Below, piece by piece: positions 31,885 through 42,810 of a stretch of 64,000 bases of DNA. The notes beneath the pieces are model-generated. The model did not search any database and was not told where the DNA came from. It saw only the letters and a list, made by a program, of their open reading frames with translations. A program made the translations under genes and the position numbers. Location of the stretch: the NCBI GenBank assembly GCA_963921825.1, contig OY997594.1, positions 12,405,001 to 12,469,000 of the forward strand, written 5' to 3'. The DNA is from Erodium maritimum. Taxonomy: Eukaryota; Streptophyta; Magnoliopsida; Geraniales; Geraniaceae. Numbering within the stretch: the stretch's first letter is position 1; each line of letters opens with the position of its first letter.

Positions 31885-33195
31885 ATGCCTGAACAAGTGG
31901 AGTTTGCTTTGGAGGTGGAGGCTAGTGGCCGAAACATGTCTAGAGTGAACACCAAAAAGAGAAGTAAGTCAAAAGATCCTTCACTTCGTGATATTGATTC
32001 TTCTTCTTCTATTTCTTTGGAGGAACGCATAGCTCTTTTGGAGGAGTATGCGAAAAAGGGAGAAAGGAGGCATAAGGGGGTGAAAGAGGTGATCAACATG
32101 TTGAGCAGGCGTGCTGATGGGTTTGAGAATACCCTCAATCCGCATACTACAAAAGTAGAGGATTTGGAGGCAACCGTGATTTCTTTGCAAGAGGAGTTGA
32201 AGATTTGCAAGAAAGCTTTGGCCAATGGAGGCGGGGGCGCCCCAAGGATGGAAGTTCCTCGGCCAAAGGCTTATGCAGGCACTCGCTCAGCAAAGATCGT
32301 TGACAACTTTCTATGGAGTTTGGACAACTATTTTGAAGCCGTGGGCGTTCAAGATGACTCATGTAAGCTCAAGAATGTTTGTAATTATTTGTCTGACACT
32401 GCTAGTTTATGGTGGCGTAGACGTTGTGAAGAAGCTAAACTCGAAGGCGAAGAAGAAGTTGAGAGTTGGCTGGATTTTAAAGAGGAGTTCAGAGCACAAT
32501 TCAGACCCGAGAATGCTGAGGATGAGGCGAGAGGAAGGCTCCGCCGGTTGACTCAGAAGGGGTCCATCACTGAGTACGTGGTGGCATTTCAGGAGATAAT
32601 GCTGGAGATTCCGGGCTTTGGAGGAAGAGAGGCACTCTTTGCATTCAAAGACGGATTGGCTACTTGGGCGCAAGCTGAATTGCGAAGGGCCAATGTGCGA
32701 GACTTGAACGAAGCTATTCGTGTGGCTGGGTCTTTGACTGATTATACAAGGAAGGAGAAGCCAACGGATGATCGTGGTACAAGGAGTGGGCGGTCACATC
32801 ATAGGGAGGAGAAGAGAAGGGACGGATCCGTGGAGAAGCAAAGGTTCAACACCGAAAGGCCAACCAAACCGGGTAGTCCTCGTTCTCTTTCTTTTCAACA
32901 TACCTTGTCATGTTATATTTGCAAGGGTGCTCATTTGATGCGAGATTGCCCAAACAAAACTAGCTTGCAAGCTATGGAGACCGTGCCAGAACTGCCACAA
33001 GAGACCACCATGAGTTCATTAATGCTCTTGGGTGCAATGCGAGCGGAGGAAGGACGGAAGGAACGTAAGGGGTCCATGTACGTGGATACCGAGATGAACG
33101 GAGTCCAGATGAAGGCCCTTGTGGATACGGGTGCTTCGGACTTGTTCGTTAGTCTTGAGGTCGCCAAAAGGATGGGGCTCAAGATATGCAAATAA
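31885..33195 (+). CDS. Gag with zinc knuckle and start of aspartic protease
   Basis: The frame is open from upstream, but the ATG at 31885, just after the primer-binding site, is the sensible start, giving 436 residues. The N-terminus (1-120) is charged with a predicted coiled coil. Residues about 135-290 are a Retrotrans_gag-type domain (SLWWRRRCEE, SWLDFKEEFRAQFRP, GSITEYVVAFQEI). A basic linker follows, then a CCHC knuckle (CYICKGAHLMRDC, about 343-355) and a protease start with the catalytic VDTGAS (about 413-418). A TAA at 33193-33195 interrupts the protease; the same frame continues from 33196 with the rest of the fold. It would follow from one base change (for example GAA to TAA), or be read through. 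Confidence 0.85.
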   Translation: MPEQVEFALEVEASGRNMSRVNTKKRSKSKDPSLRDIDSSSSISLEERIALLEEYAKKGERRHKGVKEVINMLSRRADGFENTLNPHTTKVEDLEATVISLQEELKICKKALANGGGGAPRMEVPRPKAYAGTRSAKIVDNFLWSLDNYFEAVGVQDDSCKLKNVCNYLSDTASLWWRRRCEEAKLEGEEEVESWLDFKEEFRAQFRPENAEDEARGRLRRLTQKGSITEYVVAFQEIMLEIPGFGGREALFAFKDGLATWAQAELRRANVRDLNEAIRVAGSLTDYTRKEKPTDDRGTRSGRSHHREEKRRDGSVEKQRFNTERPTKPGSPRSLSFQHTLSCYICKGAHLMRDCPNKTSLQAMETVPELPQETTMSSLMLLGAMRAEEGRKERKGSMYVDTEMNGVQMKALVDTGASDLFVSLEVAKRMGLKICK

Positions 33196-34704
33196 GGTTC
33201 ACGCGTGAAGACGGTGAACAAAGAACCAACTCCCGTGGAAGGTATAGCTCGAGGTGTCCAACTAAAGATTGGAGTTTGGAGTGGAAATGTGGACTTGTTT
33301 GTGATGAGGCTAGACGATTATGACTTTCTCATGGGTTGGGATTTTCTCGATCGCCTACAAAGTGTAGTCGTCCCTCACCTAGACACGATGTGGATCTTGG
33401 AGGGGATGTCGTGCCAAATCCCGCTCATAAGGAAACACAAAGGGGGTAAGACAATTTCAGCTATGCAATTGAATTCATGTCTAAATTACTCTCCTTCTTC
33501 TACCTTTCTTGAAGACTTCGGGGTTGGTGGGACAACGGTAGAAGTTCCGACCTTGGTAGAGGAGCTTTTGGACGAGCCTAAGGACACTCCGTCTTGTGGG
33601 CTGCCCAAGAAGCTACTTCCAAGTCTTGACGATGATGATGTCAAGGAGCTTGTGCCGGAGAAGAGCTCAAGTGTTCAAGCAAGGAACCATCATGGGGACT
33701 TGTTGGAACATGTTGAGGCGAAGGCACTTGTACCTCAAGATGGTGGGGTAGAAACCAAGACGGATGGGACCAAAGGGAAGGTCGTCCGCAAGGTTAGACC
33801 GCGCACCAAGAAGGTCAAGTGGCTCAAGGTGTTGTGGAGGAACGTGACCTTCTCAACCAAGGTGCAAACCAAGAAGCAACGTGTGGTGTTGGGACTTCAT
33901 TGTAGGCATTACGCGAAGGCAGATCCTTTGGATCGGGCCAAGCTATTGGATGATGCGATGGATGACCACCGCCTACATGACCCTTCTAGAGAGCACACTC
34001 TTGAAGAACGCCAAGTTGAACAAGGAGGGACAACAGAGGGGCGAACTCAAGAGGACCATGGAGGTAAGATACTTGAGTCGATTTCATCTAATTTTGATTC
34101 CAAGTATCACTCTTCTTCTATCTTTCTCGGGGTCGACATGGGGGACCGAGGAGTAAAGAAGAAGGGAGGGAATTCCGAGGTGGTAGGCGAACTCTTGAGC
34201 GAGTTCAAAGGCATTCCGCCTTGTGGGATGTCCAAGGAGTTGATACCACGGCTCCAACCTTCTCAAGATGAAGAGACGGCTGGACTTGCAAGTCCCTTAG
34301 GGGAGGACTTGTGGGGGCACGACCCGTCGGGTAACACCAATGCGGGTTTTGTCTTGAAGGACGAAGACGACCAAGCAAGGGCTGCCGAGGCAAGGAGCGT
34401 GGGGCAGCCGAGCATCGGGGCGATGCTCCATTTTGGTGGGGGAGGATGTCACGGACCAGGAGAGGACCCGTGCTTGGTCTGGTGCCGTGCACAAAGGGGC
34501 GAGGATGGCTCGGCCCCATTTGGTGACCGAGAGGGAGAGTTGGGCCGAGAAGGGGTGCTGATCGGTTGGCATGGTCAAAGGGCGACCAGCCTTGACATGG
34601 CCAAGATTGGCGCACGTCTTAATGGCGGGGACAAGGGGCAAGGATCAAGGGTCAATGTCAATGGGAGTTACAAGACTTGGCAAGGATCAAGGGATAGTCT
34701 TTGA
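33196..34704 (+). pseudogene. Protease C-terminal part plus unknown region 'X', same frame as Gag
   Basis: It continues in frame after the TAA. Residues about 1-65 complete the retropepsin (LFVMRLDDYDFLMGWDFL). No reverse transcriptase, RNase H or integrase motif follows. Instead region X contains two related cassettes: SPSSTFLEDFG with VEELLDEPKDTPSCGLPKKL (about 33495-33625), and HSSSIFLGVDMG with VGELLSEFKGIPPCGMSKEL (about 34105-34245). Each resembles the linker normally found just upstream of Gypsy RT (EEF-D-P-ELP-GLPP). Between them is a Lys/Arg-rich stretch (VRPRTKKVKWLKVLWRN). The frame stays open through the polypurine tract and about 250 bp into the right LTR. An open frame of this length without pol suggests retained function or youth; I cannot tell which. 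Confidence 0.7.
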
Positions 34705-35044
34705 CCAAGAAGACTCCATGGCATTGATGGCATTAAAGAGGAATCTCATTTATTCTTGTTGCCTTATATAGATCTCTTGTACTAGTATATATAGAGGGCT
34801 GATTTGCCTTGTAAACTCACTCACTTTTCTCTTTGTTTTGTTCATATATAAAACAAGAAAATCGCTCCCTCTTGAGCACCAATCTCTTGTCTTCTACCTT
34901 TCTTTTGTTGCTTGTTTGTTTGCTCGCTTATCAAAACGCTTCCGCACGTTTGAAGGCTGATCGCTTCGCTTACAAAGCCTAGGAAAAGGCTTGTGTAGGG
35001 CTGTGAGCCGCACGGATCAAAGGGTGGATTTTGGTCCCGTGACA
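34447..35044 (+). repeat. Right LTR of the gag-pro element
   Basis: 598 bp, about 98.5% identical to the left LTR by eye. Confidence 0.9.
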
Positions 35045-37169
35045 CAAGACACACCAATAGTATTTCACGGGCTCAACAACCCCACGGGCACTCACGGCCA
35101 CCCAAGACACACCAACAGTAACTCACGGGCTCAACAACCTCACGGGCACTCATGGCCACCCAAGACACACCGACAATAACTCACGGGCTCAACAACCCCA
35201 CGGGCACTCATGGCCACCCAAGACACCAACAATAAAACAAGGGCTCTCATGGCCACCCAAGACACCAACAGTAAAACACGGGCTCTCATGGCCACCCAAG
35301 ACAAAAACAGTAAAGTACGGGTTCTCATGGCCACCCAAGACACCAACAGTAAAACACGGGCTCTCATGGCCACCCAAGACACAACAGTAAAGTACGGGCT
35401 TTCATGGCCACCCAAGACACAAACAGTAAAGTACGGGCTCTCATGGCCACCCAAGACACAACTACACAATAAACCTCCGGGCATAACCAATGCCTCCAGC
35501 AGTTCTAATATCAACAGGCTCACAATCAACCTCCGGGCATAACCAAATGCCTCCAGTAGTTCTAATATCGAAAGTTCACTGCTCCTACGACACTACTAAG
35601 TGTCACATGCATTTCTATTGTTCGATAGGTTCCCGTATCATACGACACCACCCGGTGTCGCCTGCCTTTCTAATATTCGATAAACTTACTTAACCCACGA
35701 CACCCCAGTGTCACATGCATTTCTACTGTTAACTTTCCCTAGTCCGGGCCGAGATCCGGATACTTTTCTCTACCTCTTGAAGCGTGTCAAACCCGATACT
35801 CTTACTCCGGCAAAGCTCCATAATTCCCGCTTAGCCTCCTATTTCCACGGTAGGCGACACGGTCTACAATCATTACAATTAACACACTTTTTAAGTAAGC
35901 ATGCGAAACCCGAATTTAAAGAATTAAACGCCCAAACTCAACCCCGACAATGTCGATCACTCCCAAACTCCCCAATTACTCGACATTGTCGATAATGGGC
36001 TCGGAAAAACCCGATTCGCCCGACATGGCGAATCTGCCCGGGTTTTGAAAACGTCCTTCCGGGGCTCCGAAAATTCCCGTTTTCGTTTCTACGGTCTTAG
36101 AATAATTCAAGGGTTCCTATGCACTCGACGGAATCCAATTCCGACTTCCGAGTAATTTAGTTTGCGTTTAAAGTTTCTAAACCCGTCAATTACAACTTCC
36201 ACAATTCAAATCCAAATTTCGATCCGGGTGTGGATTAACGACTTGGGGATCGTCCTGAACCACCCGAGCACGAAAACCCGATACCCAAACATGTGGGCCC
36301 CACACGGCCACAACGAAAAATGTTCCTTTTCGCCCCAAAACGTTCCTAACGAACCCCAATCCTTAACCCAACCTTAATCAACCCTTTTAAACTCAAACCC
36401 TAAAATTCAAACGTATCAAAACGAAAATCGATTAGGTGCTCACCGTAGGGAATGATGACGGGAGCTCGATTCTTCGATCGTTGAGACGATCCAACGGTTT
36501 GATCGACGGGAAAAATCACAAAACCACAAAGTTCCTTATATTTTTCTCCCTTTCTTCTCTCTTCTTTCCTCTCTCCACTTTCTCTCTCCACTTCTTCCTT
36601 TTTTTGAGAATGGCTGAACATATCAACTGCTTTCCCTTTTGTTTTGTTTTAAAAACAACTTCTCTTTATTTACAAAACTAACACTAAAGTCTCTTCATTT
36701 GTTTTGTCCAATAAACCTAACACCACCACATAGTTGACATGTGGCAAGTGGGTCTCATCCTTTTTGGAAAATATCTTCTAGATATTTTCCAATTAGATTC
36801 GCGAAATTCGGACGTTTCGGGCCTCGAACAGACACTTTTTCCAAGAAATTACGAAACTTCACGGGCTACAAGGAAACGGCTCAACTAAGACCGCTGCGAC
36901 GACGGCTAAGCTTTATGGATCAAAAACCGTCCTCGAATGGACCAAAACGTCGCTCGGTTGACTTTTCCAGCGAAAAGTCACCATTTCCCAAATTGGTCAG
37001 AAAGTTGTCCTGAGTCCCCCGGAACTCACTTTGGTCGATATCGGGGTCAACTTAAGTCCGGTATGACCCTCGGGGTCAAATTTAGGTTCATTTAAGTGTC
37101 TGTCTAAATTTTTTAAATTTTCCTGTTTTTCGCAGATTTGACTGGCGTTGACCAGGAGTGGTTATTACA

Positions 37170-37836
37170 ATATACCCCCTTAAAGGAATTTCGTCTGCGA
37201 AATTTAAAACAGACGTACCTCGGGAGTCGAACAAGTCGGGGTACTTCGCGCGAACCTCGTCCTCGCGCTCCCAAGTCGACTCAGCCTTGTGGTGCCGCCA
37301 CTGCACCCATTCCAAGCGGATAACCTTTCCGCGCAGGACTTGCTCCCGCGGATCCATCTCCCAAACCAGTTTCTCCTTATACGAGACATCATACATTACC
37401 TCGACATCTGCCCACTCAATGACGTGCGAGGGGTCCGCATATACTTCTGTAGCTGGGAAACGTGGATATTCCCATACTGCGGTGGCAGTGCAAGTCGGTA
37501 TGCAACTGCTCCCCCTCTACTCAAGACATCGAAAGGGCCCGATACACCGCGGGGCTAACTCGCCTCCGCCGCGGTCGAAACGCACCAGTCCACCTTTCGG
37601 ACTCGCCTCTAGGGATACATGGTCGCCGACTGCAGACTCGAGAGGTCGGCGCCGTCAGTCAACATAGCTCCTGCTGACTCTGCGCGGTCTTGAACCGCTC
37701 ACGCTTCGGCACGACCAACTCAGCTGTCTCTCGGACCAGTTCTAGACCCAATAAACTCTTATTCCCCACTTCTGCCTAGCACACGGGCGATCGACACGGC
37801 CTACCATACAACGCTTCGAACGGTGCCATCCTGATA
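37170..37836 (-). pseudogene. Integrase C-terminal/chromodomain fragment of element B
   Basis: Minus-strand remnant equivalent to 60184-60870 of the intact element: polypurine tract, then EIPLRG, a RGTSVLNF block, [16 protein letters not shown] and VLRGKVIRLEWVQW, with frameshifts further upstream, stopping at the codons for the ALYGRP-type motif (tccgaagcgttgtatggtag on the minus strand). The junction to the truncated 5' LTR follows immediately. Confidence 0.8.
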
Positions 37837-39825
37837 CGGGCTCAACAACCCCACGGGCACTCATGGCCACCCAAGACACCAACAATAAAACAAGGGCTCT
37901 CATGGCCACCCAAGACACCAACAGTAAAACACGGGCTCTCATGGCCACCCAAGACAAAAACAGTAAAGTACGGGTTCTCATGGCCACCCAAGACACCAAC
38001 AGTAAAACACGGGCTCTCATGGCCACCCAAGACACAACAGTAAAGTACGGGCTTTCATGGCCACCCAAGACACAAACAGTAAAGTACGGGCTCTCATGGC
38101 CACCCAAGACACAACTACACAATAAACCTCCGGGCATAACCAATGCCTCCAGCAGTTCTAATATCAACAGGCTCACAATCAACCTCCGGGCATAACCAAA
38201 TGCCTCCAGTAGTTCTAATATCGAAAGTTCACTGCTCCTACGACACTACTAAGTGTCACATGCATTTCTATTGTTCGATAGGTTCCCGTATCATACGACA
38301 CCACCCGGTGTCGCCTGCCTTTCTAATATTCGATAAACTTACTTAACCCACGACACCCCAGTGTCACATGCATTTCTACTGTTAACTTTCCCTAGTCCGG
38401 GCCGAGATCCGGATACTTTTCTCTACCTCTTGAAGCGTGTCAAACCCGATACTCTTACTCCGGCAAAGCTCCATAATTCCCGCTTAGCCTCCTATTTCCA
38501 CGGTAGGCGACACGGTCTACAATCATTACAATTAACACACTTTTTAAGTAAGCATGCGAAACCCGAATTTAAAGAATTAAACGCCCAAACTCAACCCCGA
38601 CAATGTCGATCACTCCCAAACTCCCCAATTACTCGACATTGTCGATAATGGGCTCGGAAAAACCCGATTCGCCCGACATGGCGAATCTGCCCGGGTTTTG
38701 AAAACGTCCTTCCGGGGCTCCGAAAATTCCCGTTTTCGTTTCTACGGTCTTAGAATAATTCAAGGGTTTCTATGCACTCGACGGAATCCAATTCTGACTT
38801 CCGAGTAATTTAGTTTGCGTTTAAAGTTTTTAAACCGGCCAATTACAACTTTCACAATTCAAATCCAAATTTCGATCCGGGTGTGGATTAACGACTTGGG
38901 GATCCTCCTAAACCACCCGAACACGAAAACCCGATACCCGAGCATGTGGGCCCCACACGGCCACAACGAAAAATGTTCCTTTTGGCCCCAAAACGTTCCT
39001 AATGAACCCCAATCCTTAACCCAAACTTAATCAACCCATTTAAACTCAAACCCTAAAATTCAAATGTATCAAAACAAAAATCGATTAGGTGCTCACCGTA
39101 GGGAATGACGACGGGAGCTCGATTCTTCGATCGTTGAGACGATCCAACAGTTTGATCGACGGGAAAAATTACAAAACCACAAACTTCCTTCTCTTTTTCT
39201 CCCTTTCTTCTCTCTTCTTTCCTCTCTCCACTTTCTCTCTCCACTTCTTCCTTTTTTTGAGAATGGCCGAACATATCAATTGCTTTCCCTTTTGTTTTGT
39301 TTTAAAAATAACAACTTCTCTTTATCTACAAAACTAACACTAAAGTCTCTTAATTTGTTTTGTCCAATAAACCTAACACCACCACATATTTGACATGTGG
39401 CAAGTGGGTCCCATCCTTTTTGAAAAATATCTTCTAGATATTTTCCAATCAGATTCGCGAAATTCGGACGTTTCGGGCCCCGAACGGGCACTTTTTCCAA
39501 GAAATTACGAAACTTCACGGGCTACAAGGAAACGGCTCAACTAAGACCGCTGCGACGACGGCTAAGCTTTATGGATCCAAAACGGTCCTCGAATGGACCA
39601 AAACGTCGCTCGGTTTACTTTTCCAGCAAAAAGTCAACATTTCCCAAATTGGTCAGAAAGTTGCCCTGAGTCCCCCGGAACTCACTTTTGTCGATATCGG
39701 GGTCAACTTAAGTCCGGTATGACCCTCGCGGTCAAATTTAGGTTCATTTAAGTGTCTGTCTAAATTTTTTAAATTTTCCTGTTTTTCGCAGATTTGACTG
39801 GCGTTGATCGTGAGTGGTTATTACA
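37836..39825 (-). mobile_element. Truncated 5' LTR of element B
   Basis: It corresponds to 35183-37169. I see no difference over about the first 930 bp, then many. It lacks the outer part of a complete LTR. The end TTATTACA is followed by the gtgag duplication. Confidence 0.85.
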
Positions 39826-39830
39826 GTGAG

Positions 39831-42156
39831 CACCTAATTGATTTTCGTTTTGGTACGTTTAAATGTTAAGGTTTGTGTTCAAATGGGTTAAATATGGATG
39901 AGTCAAGGTGTAGGGTTCGTTGGGAACGTTTTGGAGCGAAAAGGATCGGTTTCCGGTGACCGGAGGCTCGGCGGAGCTCCTGTCACCGTGGGTGGTGGCT
40001 GGCCGGAGCTCGGTGGTGGCTGGACGGAGCTAGGACCGGCCACCATGGTTGTGAACGGCTCAAAACCAGCCCAGCCACCCACGGGTCTTGATGGCCGGGT
40101 GGGGCCCACGTGCTCGGGTCTCCGGTTTTCGTGTTCGGGTGGTTTAGGACGATCCCCAAGTCGTTAATCCACACCCGGAACGAATTATGGATTTAAATTG
40201 TAAAATTTGGAACTGACGGGTTTAGAAACTTTAAACACGAACTAAATTGCTCGGAAGTCGGAAATTGATTTCGTCAATTGCGTTGGAACCCTTGAATTAT
40301 TCTAAGATCGTAGAAACGAAAACGGTAATTTTTGGAGCCTCGGAAGGGCGTTTTCCAATCCCGGGCAGATTCGCTGAGCCGGGCGAATCGGGCCCTTCCG
40401 GGCCCATTATTGACAATGTCGAGTAATTGGGAAGTTTGGGAGTGATCGACATTACCGAGGTTGCGTTTGGGCGTCTAATTCTTTAATTTCAGTTTTTGCC
40501 AGCAAACTTAAAAAGTGTTTTAATTGTGATCTTGTTAGACCGTGCCGAGGACCGCAGAAAGGGAAAGCTAGGCGAGTGATCGTGAGCACGCCGGAGCTTG
40601 GTTGTGAGCTTTTGGGAAAGCGTACGAGGTAGGGAAAAGTAGCCGAATCTCGGGCTTGACTAGGGAAAGTTAATAGTAGAAATGCATGTGATACCTAGTG
40701 GTGCCGTAGGATAAGTAAGTTTATCGAACACTAGAACTACAGGCGACACTTAGTGGTGTCGTATGATACGTGAACGTATCGAACAATAGAAATGCATGTG
40801 ACACTTAGGAGTGTCGTAGGATAAGTGAACATATCGAACAATAGATATACTGGTGGCTTTTAGTTGTGCCCTGAGGTTGATTTTATTGTTTGTGTCTTGG
40901 GTGGCCATGAGTGCCCGTGGGGAGTTGAACCCGTATTTTACTATTTGTGTGTCTTGGGTGGCCATGAGTGCCCGTGGGGAGTTGAACCCGTATTTTACTG
41001 TTTGTGTGTCTTGGGTGGCCATGAGTGCCCGTGGGGAGTTGAACCCGTATTTTACTGTTTGTGTGTCTTGGGTGGCCATGAGTGCCCGTGAGGAGTTGAA
41101 CCCGTATTTTACTGTTTGTGTGTCTTGGGTGGCCATGAGTGCCCGTGGGGAGTTGAACCCGTATTTTACCGTTGTGTGTCTTGGGTGGCCATGTGTGCCT
41201 TTGGGGCGTTGTACCCGTATTTTACTGTTGGTGTGTCATTTGGTTGTGACTGTGATTGATCTGGTGGTACTGTTAAGCTATGCCCGATGGGTGTGTCGTA
41301 CCCTCCGATGCGCGGTCGGTAAAGAGCAGAGGGATGTGTTCCCCGTAGGTGAGTAGCACCTTCCGGCGCGTGATCGGTAATGTGCTAAGGTTAGAGCTGT
41401 GCCCGAGGGGTATGTCGTACTCTCCAATGCGTGGCCGGTAAAGAGTAGAGGGATGTGTTCCCCGTAGGTGAGTAGCACCTTCCGGCGCGTGATTGGTGAA
41501 GTGCTAAGTCTAAATTTCTGCTCGAGGGGTGTGCTGTACCCTCCGGTGCACGGTCGGTAAAGAGCATAGGGCTGTGTCCCCATCAGGTGAGTAACACCTT
41601 CCGGCGCGTGATCGGTAAAGTGCTGAGGCTTGTGGTTGTGGTTTGCGTGATTTTGATCACTTCTGTGTTGTGTTCCTTAAGGTCGTCATTACGGTGTTGG
41701 GTGTACATTACGTGTCCAGGTGTTGAGTTGGTTGGGGAAAGTAACAGGTCGTGTGACAGACGGGTTATTTGAGTTTGGGGATAGTAGTCCCCGGTGTTTG
41801 GGTTGTTGCTGGTGTTTCCGCCTTTTTCTGCTAGTATGCCGTAGTCAGTCTGGTATCCGTGGTGGTGAGCGAACGCTCACCCCTAGCTGCTTTTCCTACA
41901 GAACCTGGTCGTGAGGCGGACTAGGGGAGCTCTCGAAGCTTGAAGAGCTGGGAGTGGGAGTCCGGGTTTCTTTTTGGGAGTTTAGCGATGTACGCTTGGT
42001 TTTTGTCCGCTGTTTTGGACGTACTTTCAGTTGTAAAATATTATTTTGATTAACTTAAGTGATAATTTTAAGTGGTTTACTAAAATGTTTAAAAATTGTT
42101 TTACTGTTTCATCGTTCGCGTTCCGGGTCCGGTTATACCGAATTCGGGGCGTGGCA
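39831..42156 (+). mobile_element. Gypsy 3' LTR 'A', second part
   Basis: It resumes directly after the gtgag duplication with cacctaattgattttcg, as in related uninterrupted LTRs, and ends GGGGCGTGGCA (GTGACA in relatives). It contains a GC-rich ggagctcggtggtggct island (about 39950-40110), a ccatgagtgcccgtgggg minisatellite (40893-41240), ccttccggcgcgtgatcggtaa repeats (about 41270-41630), and the hairpin gtgagcg-aa-cgctcac at 41865-41880. Confidence 0.85.
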
Positions 42157-42810
42157 AAACCCTTTAACCCTAAACCATAAACCCTGTAAACTGAAACTTT
42201 AAAACTGGAAACCTTTAAAATGAACACTAAACCCTAAACCATAAACACTAAACCCTTTAACCCTAAACCATAAACCCTGTAAATTGAAACTTTAAAACTG
42301 GAAACCTTTAAAATGAACGCTAAACCCTAAACCATAAACACTAAACCCTTTAACCCTAAAACATAAACCCTGTAAACTGAAAATTTAAAACTGGAAACCT
42401 TTAAAATGAACACTAAACCCTAAACCATAAACCATGTAAACTGAAACTTTAAAAATGGAAACGTTAAAACTGAAAACTAAACCCTAAACCCTTTAACCCC
42501 TATACTATAAACTCTGTAAACTTAAACTTTATAACTGGAAACCTTTAAAATGAACACTAAACCCTAAACCATAAAACCTAAACCTTTAACCCTAAACCCT
42601 AAACCTTTAACCCTAAACCATAAACCATGTAGACTAAAACTTTAAAATTGGAAACGCAAAAAATGGACAATAAACCCTAAACCATAAACCCTAAAACCTC
42701 TAACCCTAAATCCTGAACCATGTAAACTGGAACTTTAAGACATAAGACTATAAAACTTAGCATTAACACAAAACCATATACAATTAACACTAAACATTTA
42801 AACCTTCTTT
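42157..42810. repeat. Telomere-like repeat array with 93-bp period
   Basis: Built from aaccctaaacc-type words (the plant telomere unit is CCCTAAA) mixed with tgtaaactgaaactttaaaa. The landmark tgtaaactga recurs at 42185, 42278 and 42371, giving a 93-bp higher-order period; later copies are shorter and diverged (next at 42435). It is not a true telomere: units are degenerate and flanked by LTR and gene sequence. Confidence 0.8.

Larger units (their letters stand above)
31254..35044 (+). mobile_element. Non-autonomous LTR retrotransposon with gag-pro but no RT/RH/IN (3,791 bp)
   Basis: LTRs of 598 bp (31254-31851 and 34447-35044) begin TGTCACGG and end CCGTGACA, with perfect 8-bp inverted ends; I count about nine differences between them (about 98.5% identity). 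A primer-binding site tggtatcagagc lies at 31854-31865 and a polypurine tract ttggtgggggagga at 34433-34446. The target duplication is caag (31250-31253 and 35045-35048), 4 bp, or 5 bp with one mismatch. The interior (2,595 bp) carries one long frame with Gag, zinc knuckle and aspartic protease, then a region unlike reverse transcriptase. It must rely on pol supplied in trans. Confidence 0.92.
31118..35463. repeat. Minisatellite in the 3' LTR of B (interrupted 31254-35048)
   Basis: Tandem units contain catggccacccaagacac. Longer units with cacgggctcaacaaccccac occupy 31118-31253 and 35049-35215, then 39-bp units follow to about 35463. The nested element inserted at a caag inside one unit. The same minisatellite recurs at 37841-38110, 40893-41240 (reverse), 49405-49760 (reverse) and 58180-58390. 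Confidence 0.85.
30257..39825 (-). mobile_element. Gypsy element 'B', internally deleted, inserted into LTR A
   Basis: Termini are TGTCACGCCCC (30257) and TTATTACA (39825), flanked by gtgag at 30252-30256 and 39826-39830. In minus orientation the 3' LTR is 30257-31253 plus 35049-37169 (split by another element). The remaining interior is 37170-37835, only the tail of integrase. The 5' LTR (37836-39825) lacks its sense 3' third. One deletion therefore removed nearly all of gag-pol plus about 1 kb of the right LTR; the junction at about 37836 has only 1-2 bp of homology. The LTR hairpin is at 30535-30550 (one A-C mismatch). Confidence 0.88.

Noticed and set aside
35140-35542. Repetitive VSWVAMRAR / MATQDTNSKTRAL frames, repeated at 37742-38195
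   Set aside because: Translation of a 39-bp minisatellite (39 is divisible by three) in the LTRs of element B.
40750-41356. Repetitive VSWVAMSARGELNPYFTVC-type frame
   Set aside because: Minisatellite of LTR A; no start context or domain.
42157-42810. True telomere end
   Set aside because: Units are degenerate, have a 93-bp period, and are flanked on both sides by unrelated non-telomeric sequence.
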